This document shows positions 1 to 6,005 of a DNA stretch of 6,005 nt, piece by piece. A program made the position numbers and the translations under genes. Source of the DNA: an uncultured Rhodospirillales bacterium (GTDB lineage Bacteria; Pseudomonadota; Alphaproteobacteria; Rhodospirillales; 2-02-FULL-58-16); assembly GCA_913053795.1 (NCBI GenBank), contig CAJXGZ010000145.1:1-6005 (forward strand), given 5' to 3'. The notes under the pieces are model-generated. The model made no database searches. It was given only the letters and a program-made list of their open reading frames with translations, and was not told the DNA's origin. Position 1 is the stretch's first letter, and each line of letters begins with the position of its first letter.

Positions 1-353
1 ACTGCGAGAATCTGACGGCGGCCTTGAATTTCGATGACGGCGGTCTCGCCACAATCGCCTATACGGCGCTCGGCGACGGGGCCATGGGCAAGGAATTGAT
101 CGAAGCCTACGCCGGCGGGTCGGTGATCGCCATCGACGACTTCCGAACGCTTTCCAGCGCCGAAAACGGCAAAATCAGAACGGGCCGCCGCAAGACCCAG
201 GACAAAGGCTTCAAGGCGGCGCTTAAAGCCTTTACGGACGCCGCCGCCAATGGAGGCCCGGCCCCTGTGGACGAGGCGGAGCTGTTGGAAACCTCCATCG
301 CCACCATCGCCGTGCTTGAGTCCTTGCGCTTAGGCGCGCGCATCGATCTTTAA
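1..353 (+). CDS. Gfo/Idh/MocA-type oxidoreductase, C-terminal fragment (5' end outside window)
   Basis: The reading frame is open from base 3 to the TAA at 351-353, giving 116 visible residues. The gene begins upstream of the window. The TTG at 24 is only an internal codon, because the frame continues before it without a stop. The visible part resembles the C-terminal alpha/beta domain of NAD(P)-dependent Gfo/Idh/MocA oxidoreductases. It shows a beta-strand run followed by YTALGDGAMGKELIEAYAGG, then IDDFRTL, then QDKGFKAALKAF, and ends in LESLRLGARIDL, the usual close of this fold. The same pattern occurs in 'bi-domain' proteins with an alcohol-dehydrogenase-like N-terminus fused to this domain, found in some polysaccharide clusters. 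The missing N-terminus would decide between them. The Rossmann nucleotide-binding motif is not visible, so the substrate is unknown. Only 12 bases separate it from gmhA, which suggests one operon and a possible sugar-modifying role (inference). Confidence 0.72.
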   Translation, partial: CENLTAALNFDDGGLATIAYTALGDGAMGKELIEAYAGGSVIAIDDFRTLSSAENGKIRTGRRKTQDKGFKAALKAFTDAAANGGPAPVDEAELLETSIATIAVLESLRLGARIDL

Positions 354-356
354 GGA
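352..356 (+). promoter_or_regulatory. Ribosome binding site of gmhA
   Basis: AAGGA overlaps the TAA stop of the upstream oxidoreductase and lies 9 bases before the ATG at 366. This supports that ATG as the gmhA start. It also implies that gmhA translation begins right where upstream translation ends. No promoter was recognised in the short gap. Confidence 0.6.
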
Positions 357-365
357 AAAGCTTTA

Positions 366-944
366 ATGGACGTGAACGCTTTTTTTAAATCCCAACTGGA
401 CGAACACCAGGAGGTGTTGGCCGCCACCCGCGAAAGCCTGGCTAAGCCTTTTGAAAAGCTGGTCCATGTTTGCCTGAAGGCGGCCCGCGGCGGAGGAAAA
501 ATCGTTTTTTTCGGCAACGGCGGCAGCGCCGCCGACTCCCAGCACCTGGCCGCCGAGTTGACGGTGCGCCTCAAGAAGGACCGGGCGCCCATCCCGGCAA
601 TCGCCCTGACCACCGACGCCTCGGCCTTGACCGCCATCGGCAACGACCTTGGTTTCGATGAATTGTTCGCCCGCCAGGTCCAGGCCCTGGTTCGCCCCGG
701 CGACGCGGCCATCGGCTTTTCCACCTCGGGCGAAAGCGCCAACGTCATCAAGGGCCTTAACGCAGCCTTGGACATCGGCGCCGCGGCCGCCGGGTTCTGT
801 GCTGGAAAAGGCGGCGCCATGGCCGATGTTTGCGATCCGATCCTGCTGGTTCCCGCCGCCGACACCGCGCGCATCCAGGAGATGCACATTACGCTCGGTC
901 ATATGCTGTGCGGCGCCCTTGAAGTGGAGTTGGGGCTGTTATGA
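366..944 (+). CDS. gmhA: Phosphoheptose isomerase (sedoheptulose-7-phosphate isomerase)
   Basis: This cytoplasmic enzyme converts D-sedoheptulose 7-phosphate to D-glycero-D-manno-heptose 7-phosphate, the first committed step of heptose synthesis for LPS. The 192-residue length matches the family (E. coli GmhA, 192). It is a single SIS domain. The phosphosugar loop GNGGSAADSQHLAAE spans residues 50-64 and includes the predicted metal ligands H60 and E64. NDLGFD is at 93-98, and the serine/threonine phosphate-binding loop STSGES is at 119-124. The C-terminal RIQEMHITLGH (169-179) supplies Q171 and H179. These four ligand positions match the E. coli residues with an offset of one. The ATG at 366 has a good Shine-Dalgarno sequence. 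The TGA stop overlaps the hldE start as ATGA, indicating translational coupling to the next enzyme of the pathway. Nothing appears broken or missing. Confidence 0.95.
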   Translation: MDVNAFFKSQLDEHQEVLAATRESLAKPFEKLVHVCLKAARGGGKIVFFGNGGSAADSQHLAAELTVRLKKDRAPIPAIALTTDASALTAIGNDLGFDELFARQVQALVRPGDAAIGFSTSGESANVIKGLNAALDIGAAAAGFCAGKGGAMADVCDPILLVPAADTARIQEMHITLGHMLCGALEVELGLL

Positions 945-2398
945 GCGAAACCCTTATCACCCTCGTCCAATCACTGTCCGAGGCCCGCGTTCTTTGCGCC
1001 GGCGACGTCATCCTGGATCATTTTCATTACGGTTCAGTGGAGCGCATCTCGCCGGAAGCGCCTATACCGGTGGTGCGGCTGGAGCATGAGGACGCCATGC
1101 TCGGCGGCGCCGGCAACGTGGTGCGCAACTTGGCGGCGCTGGGCGCCGAGGCGCGTTTCGTCACCGTCGTCGGCAGCGATCGTGCGGGCGGGGACGTTGC
1201 GCGGCTCCTATGCGAAGCAAAAATTTCAGAAGCGGCGCTCGTTGACGATGACCGGAGAACGTCCGTCAAAACAAGATACCTCGCCGGAAACCAGCAGATG
1301 CTTCGCGCCGATAGCGAGACCATCGCCCCCTTAAGCCCGGGCATCCGGAAAAAGCTTGTGGCGGCGGCTTTATCGGCCATGAAGGACTGCGCCGTGGTTG
1401 TGCTTTCCGATTACGGCAAGGGGGTGCTTGACGGCGGCGTCGCCGCCGAACTCATCGCCGCCGCCGCAAAGGCCGGAAAGACCGTCATCGTCGATCCCAA
1501 GGGAACCGATTACAGCATCTACAAAGGCGCTCATGTGATCACCCCCAACCTTCGCGAACTCAGCAAAGCCACCCGCATGCCCGTTAAGGATGACGGCCAA
1601 ATCGCCGCCGCCGCGAAATCCATTCAGGATATCGGAATCAAAGCGGTCTTGGCGACCTTGGGCCGGGACGGCATGGCCCTTTTCACCGAAGGCGGAGACT
1701 GCGTTCTGTTGGCGGCGGAAGCCTTGGACGTTTTTGACGTTTCAGGCGCCGGAGACACGGTTGTGGCGACGCTTGCCGCGGCGCTTTCCGTGAGCGCCGA
1801 TCTTGCCGACGCGGCGGCGCTGGCCAATACCGCCGCCGGCATCGTCGTCGGCAAGGTGGGGACGGCGACGGTCAATGCCGGGGACATTATCGGCGCTCTC
1901 CACCATCATGACCTATCCAGCGCCGAGGCCAAGGTGATGGCCCTGGAGCAGGCCCTTGAGCACATCGGAAAGTGGCGGCGCAACGGCGTAAAAATCGGCT
2001 TCACCAACGGCTGCTTCGATCTTTTGCACCCAGGCCATGTTTCCCTTCTGGCCCAGGCCGGAAAAGCCTGCGACCACTTGGTGGTGGGCTTGAACAGCGA
2101 TTCCTCCGTCAAGCGCCTGAACAAGACGGGGACCGAGCGCCCGATCCAGCATGAGGCGGCCAGGGCCACCGTGCTGGCGTCGCTGGCCAGCGTTCACATG
2201 GTGATTGTCTTTTCCGAAGACACGCCCCTGAAGCTGATCGAGGCCATCCGCCCCGACGTGCTGGTCAAGGGCGCTGACTACAAACTGGACCAAGTAGTAG
2301 GCGCCGACGCGGTGCGGAGCTACGGCGGCAAGGTTTTGCTCGCCCAACTGGAGCCCGGCCACAGCACCACCGGCACCATCGCCAAAATGGCGAAGTAA
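941..2398 (+). CDS. hldE: Bifunctional heptose-7-phosphate kinase / heptose-1-phosphate adenylyltransferase
   Basis: HldE (older name RfaE) phosphorylates D-glycero-D-manno-heptose 7-phosphate at C1. After GmhB removes the 7-phosphate, it transfers AMP from ATP to give ADP-heptose for the LPS core. At 485 residues it is close to the usual fused length (about 477 in E. coli). Residues 1 to about 320 form a PfkB/ribokinase-type kinase. Its features are GDVILDHFHYG (21-31), the substrate-binding GGAGNVVRNLAALGA (55-69), DYGKGVL (157-163), DPKG (185-188), TPN (201-203) and DVSGAGDT (266-273), with D272 the likely catalytic base. Residues from about 348 on form a cytidylyltransferase-like domain. 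It has GFTNGCFDLLHPGH (353-366) containing the HxGH motif, VKGADY (442-447) and GHSTT (473-477). The ATG overlaps the gmhA stop by four bases, with a weak GGAG 11 bases upstream. The fusion favours the ADP-heptose route over GDP-heptose. Both halves look intact. Confidence 0.96.
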   Translation: MSETLITLVQSLSEARVLCAGDVILDHFHYGSVERISPEAPIPVVRLEHEDAMLGGAGNVVRNLAALGAEARFVTVVGSDRAGGDVARLLCEAKISEAALVDDDRRTSVKTRYLAGNQQMLRADSETIAPLSPGIRKKLVAAALSAMKDCAVVVLSDYGKGVLDGGVAAELIAAAAKAGKTVIVDPKGTDYSIYKGAHVITPNLRELSKATRMPVKDDGQIAAAAKSIQDIGIKAVLATLGRDGMALFTEGGDCVLLAAEALDVFDVSGAGDTVVATLAAALSVSADLADAAALANTAAGIVVGKVGTATVNAGDIIGALHHHDLSSAEAKVMALEQALEHIGKWRRNGVKIGFTNGCFDLLHPGHVSLLAQAGKACDHLVVGLNSDSSVKRLNKTGTERPIQHEAARATVLASLASVHMVIVFSEDTPLKLIEAIRPDVLVKGADYKLDQVVGADAVRSYGGKVLLAQLEPGHSTTGTIAKMAK

Positions 2399-2414
2399 CT
2401 CGCGCCGCGGGCCG

Positions 2415-3023
2415 ATGAGCTCACTCGAAGCCCACGCAATATACGCATTAGCGTGGCTCAGCTTCGGCCTCGGCCATTCGCTGCTTGCCGGCGGCGGCGC
2501 GAAGAAGCGCCTATTCCCCGTATTCGGGTCCTTCCACCGCTTGAGCTACAACCTGTTCGCCGCCTTGCACATCGCCTTGGTCATGGCCCTTGGTTGGCGT
2601 CTGTTCGGCGCAATCGAGGCTTTCCAGTTGGCGCCGTGGGCGAGGAATGCGCTGTTGATCGGCTATGTTCTCGGCTGGGCGGCGTTCCTGTGGGCGCTCA
2701 AAGGGTATGACCTGGGTCTGCTTGCGGGAACTAAGCAGATTCGCGAACGCATGCGAGAGCCGCTGAAGCCCGCGGACGAGCCCCTGCTGATCGCGGGCGC
2801 GCACCGCTACGTGCGCCACCCCCTCTACGCCGGGGCTTTCCTGATCCTGTGGGGACGCATCAGTGACGAATTCGATCTGGCGACGGCGGCGTGGGCGTCT
2901 CTATATCTTGTCGCCGGAACCTTCTTCGAGGAGCGCAAGCTTCTGAGACTCTACGGCAAGGAATACGCGGACTATCGCCGCAGCACCCCGGCCTTCATCC
3001 CTTGGAGGATTAAAGGGGCCTGA
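2415..3023 (+). CDS. Small integral membrane protein, ICMT/phospholipid methyltransferase-like (MddA/NnrU-like)
   Basis: This 202-residue protein has about five hydrophobic segments, near residues 5-25, 45-63, 77-96, 138-148 and 156-171, so it probably sits in the inner membrane. The C-terminal half carries the signature of the isoprenylcysteine carboxyl methyltransferase / PEMT-like superfamily. HRYVRHPLYAG is at 130-140, EE at 172-173, then YGKEYADY at 180-187. In characterised members this region binds S-adenosylmethionine. The N-terminal GHSLLA (20-25) and FHRLSYNLFA (40-49) resemble the MddA/NnrU-like branch, some of which methylate small thiols. The substrate here cannot be told from sequence. 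The start lies 16 bases after hldE with no clear Shine-Dalgarno, so coupling to hldE is plausible and the start is slightly uncertain. The family normally ends about where FIPW occurs (194-197). The last residues and the TGA come from the inverted repeat that begins at 3009. Confidence 0.8.
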   Translation: MSSLEAHAIYALAWLSFGLGHSLLAGGGAKKRLFPVFGSFHRLSYNLFAALHIALVMALGWRLFGAIEAFQLAPWARNALLIGYVLGWAAFLWALKGYDLGLLAGTKQIRERMREPLKPADEPLLIAGAHRYVRHPLYAGAFLILWGRISDEFDLATAAWASLYLVAGTFFEERKLLRLYGKEYADYRRSTPAFIPWRIKGA

Positions 3024-3063
3024 CCCCTTTAATTGCCAATTAAAGGGGTCAGGCCCCTTTAAT
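3009..3063. repeat. Perfect 26-bp inverted repeat between convergent genes; possible bidirectional terminator
   Basis: The left arm (3009-3034) and right arm (3038-3063) are exact reverse complements separated by GCC (3035-3037). Symmetry stops at the next pair outward (G at 3008, T at 3064). Each arm is also an imperfect palindrome, built of ATTAAAGGGG, a 5-base centre and CCCCTTTAAT. The structure can therefore form one long 26-bp hairpin or two 10-bp hairpins. It fills the gap between the convergent membrane-protein and PBP genes and contains both stop codons: TGA at 3021-3023 on plus, and TAA at 3061-3059 on minus. A role in ending transcription from both sides is plausible by position. 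However, only three T's follow each stem before AA, so it is not a classic intrinsic terminator. Its A/T-edged, G/C-cored design resembles dispersed palindromic repeats of proteobacterial genomes. The copy number in this genome is unknown. Confidence 0.93.
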
Positions 3064-4981
3064 TCGAAACGGCGGCGAGAAGCTTGTCCCAAAATCCTTT
3101 TTCCTTCGGATCAAGTTTTTGGCCCGCCCTTAGCCCCGCCCCCGGGCCCACACCCGGTAAAGAGCGCGGCGGCGCCCCTTGCAAGGCCGCGGCCATGAAA
3201 TCGCGCCAGAGTTTGGCGGGCAGCCCGCCGCCGGTCACTTTCGCCATGGGTTTGCCGTTATCATTTCCCATCCAGACGCCGGTGACCAGTTCCGCCGAAT
3301 AGCCGACGAACCAGGCGTCGCGGAAGTTCTGGCTGGTGCCGGTCTTGCCGGCCACGGGCCTGGGCAATCCGGCGGCCCGCCCGGTGCCCGATTTCATGGC
3401 CTCGGAAAGCATGGAATTCATGGCCGCCGCGTGGCGGGCGTCCATCACCCGTCCCGGCCCAGATCCCGAGCGGCGGTAGAGTTCCCGTCCCGAGGCCTCG
3501 CGAATTTCCTTGATGGCGTAGGGCCACACCCCGTAGCCGCCGTTGGCGAAGGCGGCGTAGGCCGCCGTCAACTCAATCAGGCCGACCTCGCCCGAGCCCA
3601 GCGCCAGACTGGGATCGGCCTTGAGATTGGACGTCAGTCCGAGCCGCCGCGCCACCTTGATGACATTGCCCCGGCCGGCGCCCTCGGAGACCCGCACGGC
3701 CACCGTGTTGATGGAGCGGGCAAGGGCCTCGCCCATGCTCACTTCGCCTTCGAAGCGGCGCGAAAAGTTGCGGGGACTCCACGTTCCGATGGTCAAGGGC
3801 GCATCGACAAAACGGCTTTCAGGCGACAGTCCGGCCTCCAATCCGGCCAAGTAGACAAAAGGCTTGAAGGCCGAGCCCGGCTGGCGCAGAGCCTGGGTGG
3901 CCCGGTTGAACTGGCTTTTCATGTAGTCCCGTCCCCCCACCATGGCGCTGACGGCGCCGTCGGGGCTCATGGCCACAAGGGCGGTTTCGGAGACTTTGAA
4001 TTTTTTTGCGGTCTTGTCCAGCATGGCCTTGGCCTTGGCTTCGGCCAAACGTTGCAAGGCGGCGTTAAGGGTGGTGAGAACCACGATGTCCCTGTTACCA
4101 GGCGTCACATAGCCGGAAACCTGCTCCACCACCCAATCGGCGAAGTAGCGGGCGAACCCGCGTCCGCCTGAAACGGCCACCGAGCGCGTCTTTTGGGCCT
4201 TGGCTCTTTTCGCCTCCGCCGGGGCAAGGTATCCGGCGGCCACCATGTTGGCCAGGACCTGGGACGCGCGCTTTGCCGCCAACTTAGGATTGCTCCTGGG
4301 ATTGTAGCGCGACGGCGCCTTCAAGAGGCCCGCCAGCATGGCCGCCTGATAGGTGGATAGTTGGCGAGCCGGTATGCCGAAATATTTTCTGGCCGCCGCC
4401 GCCATGCCGTAGACGCCGTTGCCCAGGTAGACCCGGTTGAGATAGACGGTGAGGATCTGGTCCTTGCTGAACTTGCGCTCCAGCCACAGCGCCAAAAGCA
4501 CTTCCTGGGCCTTGCGCTTGATGGTGCGCTCCGGCGTCAGGAACAGGTTCTTGGCCACCTGCTGGGTGATGGTGCTGCCGCCCTGGACGATGCGCCCGGC
4601 CATGATGTTGGCTAAGGCGGCGCGGGCCAAGCCGATCACATCCAAGCCAAAGTGTCTGTAAAAGCGCCGGTCCTCGGTGGCCAGCACCGCCCGGGGCAAA
4701 GCCGGCGGCAGAGTCTCGAGGCTGACCGGCATCCCATAGAGATCGCCCATGGTGGCGATCTCGGAGCCGTCGGCGGCGAGGATGGTGATGGCGGGACGGC
4801 GCGTGGCGTCCAGCGCCTTGCTGACGTCGGGCAAGTGGTAGGCGTACCAAGCCGTGATCCCCATCAGGGCGATAAAACCCCATATGGCCGCGACAAAGAC
4901 CCCCTGAGCAAGCGCTTTGAGACGCGTCTTGCGCTTGCGCCGCCGCTCCACCTTCCTTTTTCCACGCCTTTTCTTGGTCAT
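3059..4981 (-). CDS. Class A penicillin-binding protein, PBP1A type (glycosyltransferase/transpeptidase)
   Basis: This inner-membrane enzyme polymerises lipid II into glycan strands and cross-links the peptides in the periplasm. A very basic cytoplasmic tail (residues 1-22) is followed by one membrane helix (about 25-48). The GT51 glycosyltransferase domain shows ATEDRRFYRHFG with catalytic E103, GGSTITQQVAKN (134-145), and RKAQE (156-160) leading to LERKFSKDQILTVYLN (167-182). The transpeptidase domain has the nucleophile S370 in SAFK (370-373), SIN (423-425) and KTGT (546-549). All catalytic motifs are present. At 640 residues it is shorter than E. coli PBP1A (850). Only about 75 residues lie between the two domains, so the OB-type insert of the enterobacterial protein is absent. 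The ATG follows no clear Shine-Dalgarno, but no in-frame alternative start was seen just upstream. The TAA stop lies in the inverted repeat. gyrB is 77 bases upstream on the same strand. The mrcA/ponA label fits, but naming varies between lineages. Confidence 0.94.
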   Translation of the reverse strand: MTKKRRGKRKVERRRKRKTRLKALAQGVFVAAIWGFIALMGITAWYAYHLPDVSKALDATRRPAITILAADGSEIATMGDLYGMPVSLETLPPALPRAVLATEDRRFYRHFGLDVIGLARAALANIMAGRIVQGGSTITQQVAKNLFLTPERTIKRKAQEVLLALWLERKFSKDQILTVYLNRVYLGNGVYGMAAAARKYFGIPARQLSTYQAAMLAGLLKAPSRYNPRSNPKLAAKRASQVLANMVAAGYLAPAEAKRAKAQKTRSVAVSGGRGFARYFADWVVEQVSGYVTPGNRDIVVLTTLNAALQRLAEAKAKAMLDKTAKKFKVSETALVAMSPDGAVSAMVGGRDYMKSQFNRATQALRQPGSAFKPFVYLAGLEAGLSPESRFVDAPLTIGTWSPRNFSRRFEGEVSMGEALARSINTVAVRVSEGAGRGNVIKVARRLGLTSNLKADPSLALGSGEVGLIELTAAYAAFANGGYGVWPYAIKEIREASGRELYRRSGSGPGRVMDARHAAAMNSMLSEAMKSGTGRAAGLPRPVAGKTGTSQNFRDAWFVGYSAELVTGVWMGNDNGKPMAKVTGGGLPAKLWRDFMAAALQGAPPRSLPGVGPGAGLRAGQKLDPKEKGFWDKLLAAVSN

Positions 4982-5058
4982 GGAGGCGATTGTCCAACGA
5001 TATCCGTTAGAAACAGGTTAACGGCGGCCTATACCAACCTTCATAAATAAAACGCCGG

Positions 5059-6005
5059 TTAGACGTCCAGATTGGCCACCTTCAGCGCGTTGTTCTGAAT
5101 AAACTCGCGGCGCGGCTCCACCACATCGCCCATCAGGGTGGAGAAGACCTCGTCGGCGTCGCCGGTTTGGCTTTCCTTGACCTGCAACAGAGAGCGCGCT
5201 TCGGGATCCAGCGTGGTTTCCCAGAGTTGGCCCGGGTTCATCTCGCCCAGTCCCTTGTAACGCTGGATGCTTATGCCCTTGCGTCCCAGTCCCATGATGG
5301 TTTCGACCAGGGATTGAGGGCCGGTAATGGCGTGTTCGTCTTCCTTGACGCAAAGGGCGCCGTGACGGGCGAAAACCTGCTGAAGCCGCCCCGCCATGCG
5401 ATCCAGGCGCCGCGCTTCCAAACTGTTGATAAGGGCGCACCCAAGCACATGCCGCTCGGCCACGCCCCTTAAGGTGCGCGAGAACTCCAAGCCGCCATCG
5501 TCCGCCGCCACCGCCCCTTTCCAGCCGCGCTCTTCGGGGGTCTCCAGGGCGTCCAGGCGCTTGGCGATGGTGGCGGCGGTTTCGCCGGCGAGTTTGTTGT
5601 CGGAAAGAATTTTTGGATTGAGCGCCCCCAGGATTGCCGCCTGCTCCACCATTTTAAGCGGGACATGCTGGGCGAGATGGTCGAGCAGCGCCTTGGCCAC
5701 GCGCGATTCTTCGACCAGCGCACGCAAATCAGGCCCCGCCATTTGCACGCCTTTGGAGGTAGTGAAGACGGCGGAGTCGTCAACCGCCACGCCGAGCAAA
5801 TATTCCTCAAGGGCCTTGTCGTCCTTCAGATAAACCTCTGAATTGCCCTTCTTGGCGCGGTACAGCGGCGGCTGGGCGATATAGAGATAGCCGCGGTCGA
5901 TTATCTCCGGCATTTGGCGATAGAAAAACGTCAGCAACAGGGTGCGGATGTGGCTGCCGTCCACGTCGGCGTCGGTCATGATGATGATCTTGTGATAGCG
6001 GCATT
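5059..6005 (-). CDS. gyrB: DNA gyrase subunit B, C-terminal part (5' end outside window)
   Basis: The gene enters from the right edge and ends with TAA at 5061-5059, leaving 314 complete codons of an expected 800 or so. GyrB is the ATPase and DNA-gating subunit of the GyrA2GyrB2 complex that introduces negative supercoils. The first visible residues read CRYHKIIIMTDADVDGSHIR, part of the Toprim domain. The Mg2+-binding DADVD lies at about 5973-5959. The ATG at 5979 is an internal methionine, not the start. GYLYIAQPPLYRAKKGN follows, then a Toprim insert of the kind found in Gram-negative GyrB. The tail has QRYKGLGEMNPGQLWETTLD and VVEPRREFIQ, and ends in ANLDV. The GEMNPGQLW form favours GyrB over ParE, and the ANLDV end is typical of alphaproteobacteria. 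The ATPase domain and the EGDSA motif would lie outside the window. No frameshift was seen. Confidence 0.95.
   Translation of the reverse strand, partial: CRYHKIIIMTDADVDGSHIRTLLLTFFYRQMPEIIDRGYLYIAQPPLYRAKKGNSEVYLKDDKALEEYLLGVAVDDSAVFTTSKGVQMAGPDLRALVEESRVAKALLDHLAQHVPLKMVEQAAILGALNPKILSDNKLAGETAATIAKRLDALETPEERGWKGAVAADDGGLEFSRTLRGVAERHVLGCALINSLEARRLDRMAGRLQQVFARHGALCVKEDEHAITGPQSLVETIMGLGRKGISIQRYKGLGEMNPGQLWETTLDPEARSLLQVKESQTGDADEVFSTLMGDVVEPRREFIQNNALKVANLDV

Noticed and set aside
24..26. TTG as a start codon for the first gene
   Set aside because: The same frame is open upstream to the window edge, and the protein matches only the C-terminal domain of a larger family, so this is an internal leucine codon.
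350..902. Two long minus-strand open frames opposite gmhA
   Set aside because: gmhA on the plus strand has every active-site motif and a ribosome binding site. The antisense frames have neither recognisable domains nor supported starts.
3179..4171. 330-codon open frame on the plus strand opposite the PBP gene
   Set aside because: It lies wholly antisense to the transpeptidase and linker region, reads as a low-complexity Gly/His/Ala-rich protein with no family motif, and is the kind of open antisense frame expected in GC-rich coding DNA.
4739..4762. 9-bp perfect inverted repeat GAGATCGCC / GGCGATCTC with 6-base loop inside the PBP gene
   Set aside because: It encodes ordinary residues around ATMGDLYG, has no T-tract and no second copy in the window. 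An inverted repeat this short is plausible by chance in 6 kb of GC-rich sequence.
4284..4997. 237-codon minus-strand frame overlapping the PBP 5' end in another frame
   Set aside because: It is a frame-shifted copy of the PBP coding sequence, rich in Gly/His/Arg/Gln, with no domain. The PBP frame carries the membrane helix and GT51 motifs over the same bases.
4982..5058. Promoter for the PBP gene in the gap after gyrB
   Set aside because: I found no convincing pair of -35 and -10 boxes at proper spacing; only scattered partial matches.
5019..5061. Possible hairpin after the gyrB stop (TAACGGCG with CGCCGGTTA)
   Set aside because: The stem is short with one bulged base, the loop is 26 bases, and no T-run follows in the gyrB direction, so a terminator call is not justified.

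Overview
This window looks like ordinary chromosomal sequence from a GC-rich Gram-negative bacterium, most likely an alphaproteobacterium. The evidence is the LPS heptose genes, a GyrB ending in ANLDV after a VVEPRREFIQ-type tail, and a compact class A penicillin-binding protein. The lineage is inferred from how these proteins read, not from a search. No tRNA, rRNA, CRISPR array, transposase or phage gene was seen.

Left half, plus strand (1-3023): four genes are tightly packed and probably co-transcribed. The first is the 3' end of a Gfo/Idh/MocA-type oxidoreductase. Next are gmhA (sedoheptulose-7-phosphate isomerase) and hldE (bifunctional heptose-7-phosphate kinase / heptose-1-phosphate adenylyltransferase), which share an ATGA start/stop overlap. 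The last is a small membrane protein of the isoprenylcysteine/phospholipid methyltransferase-like superfamily. GmhA and HldE carry out all but two steps from sedoheptulose 7-phosphate to ADP-L-glycero-D-manno-heptose, the LPS inner-core precursor. The GmhB phosphatase and HldD epimerase are not in the window.

Right half, minus strand (3059-6005): the C-terminal part of gyrB runs in from the right edge. After 77 bases comes a complete PBP1A-type bifunctional peptidoglycan synthase. The window therefore holds outer-membrane precursor genes facing cell-wall and topoisomerase genes.

The two halves converge at 3024-3058, and that gap is almost entirely a striking repeat. It is a perfect 26-bp inverted repeat (3009-3034 and 3038-3063) around a 3-base centre, and each arm is also a smaller palindrome. 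The stop codons of both flanking genes lie inside the arms. This is the only clearly non-routine structure here. It may be a dispersed palindromic element, a bidirectional terminator, or both. I found no sign of a new multi-gene system.
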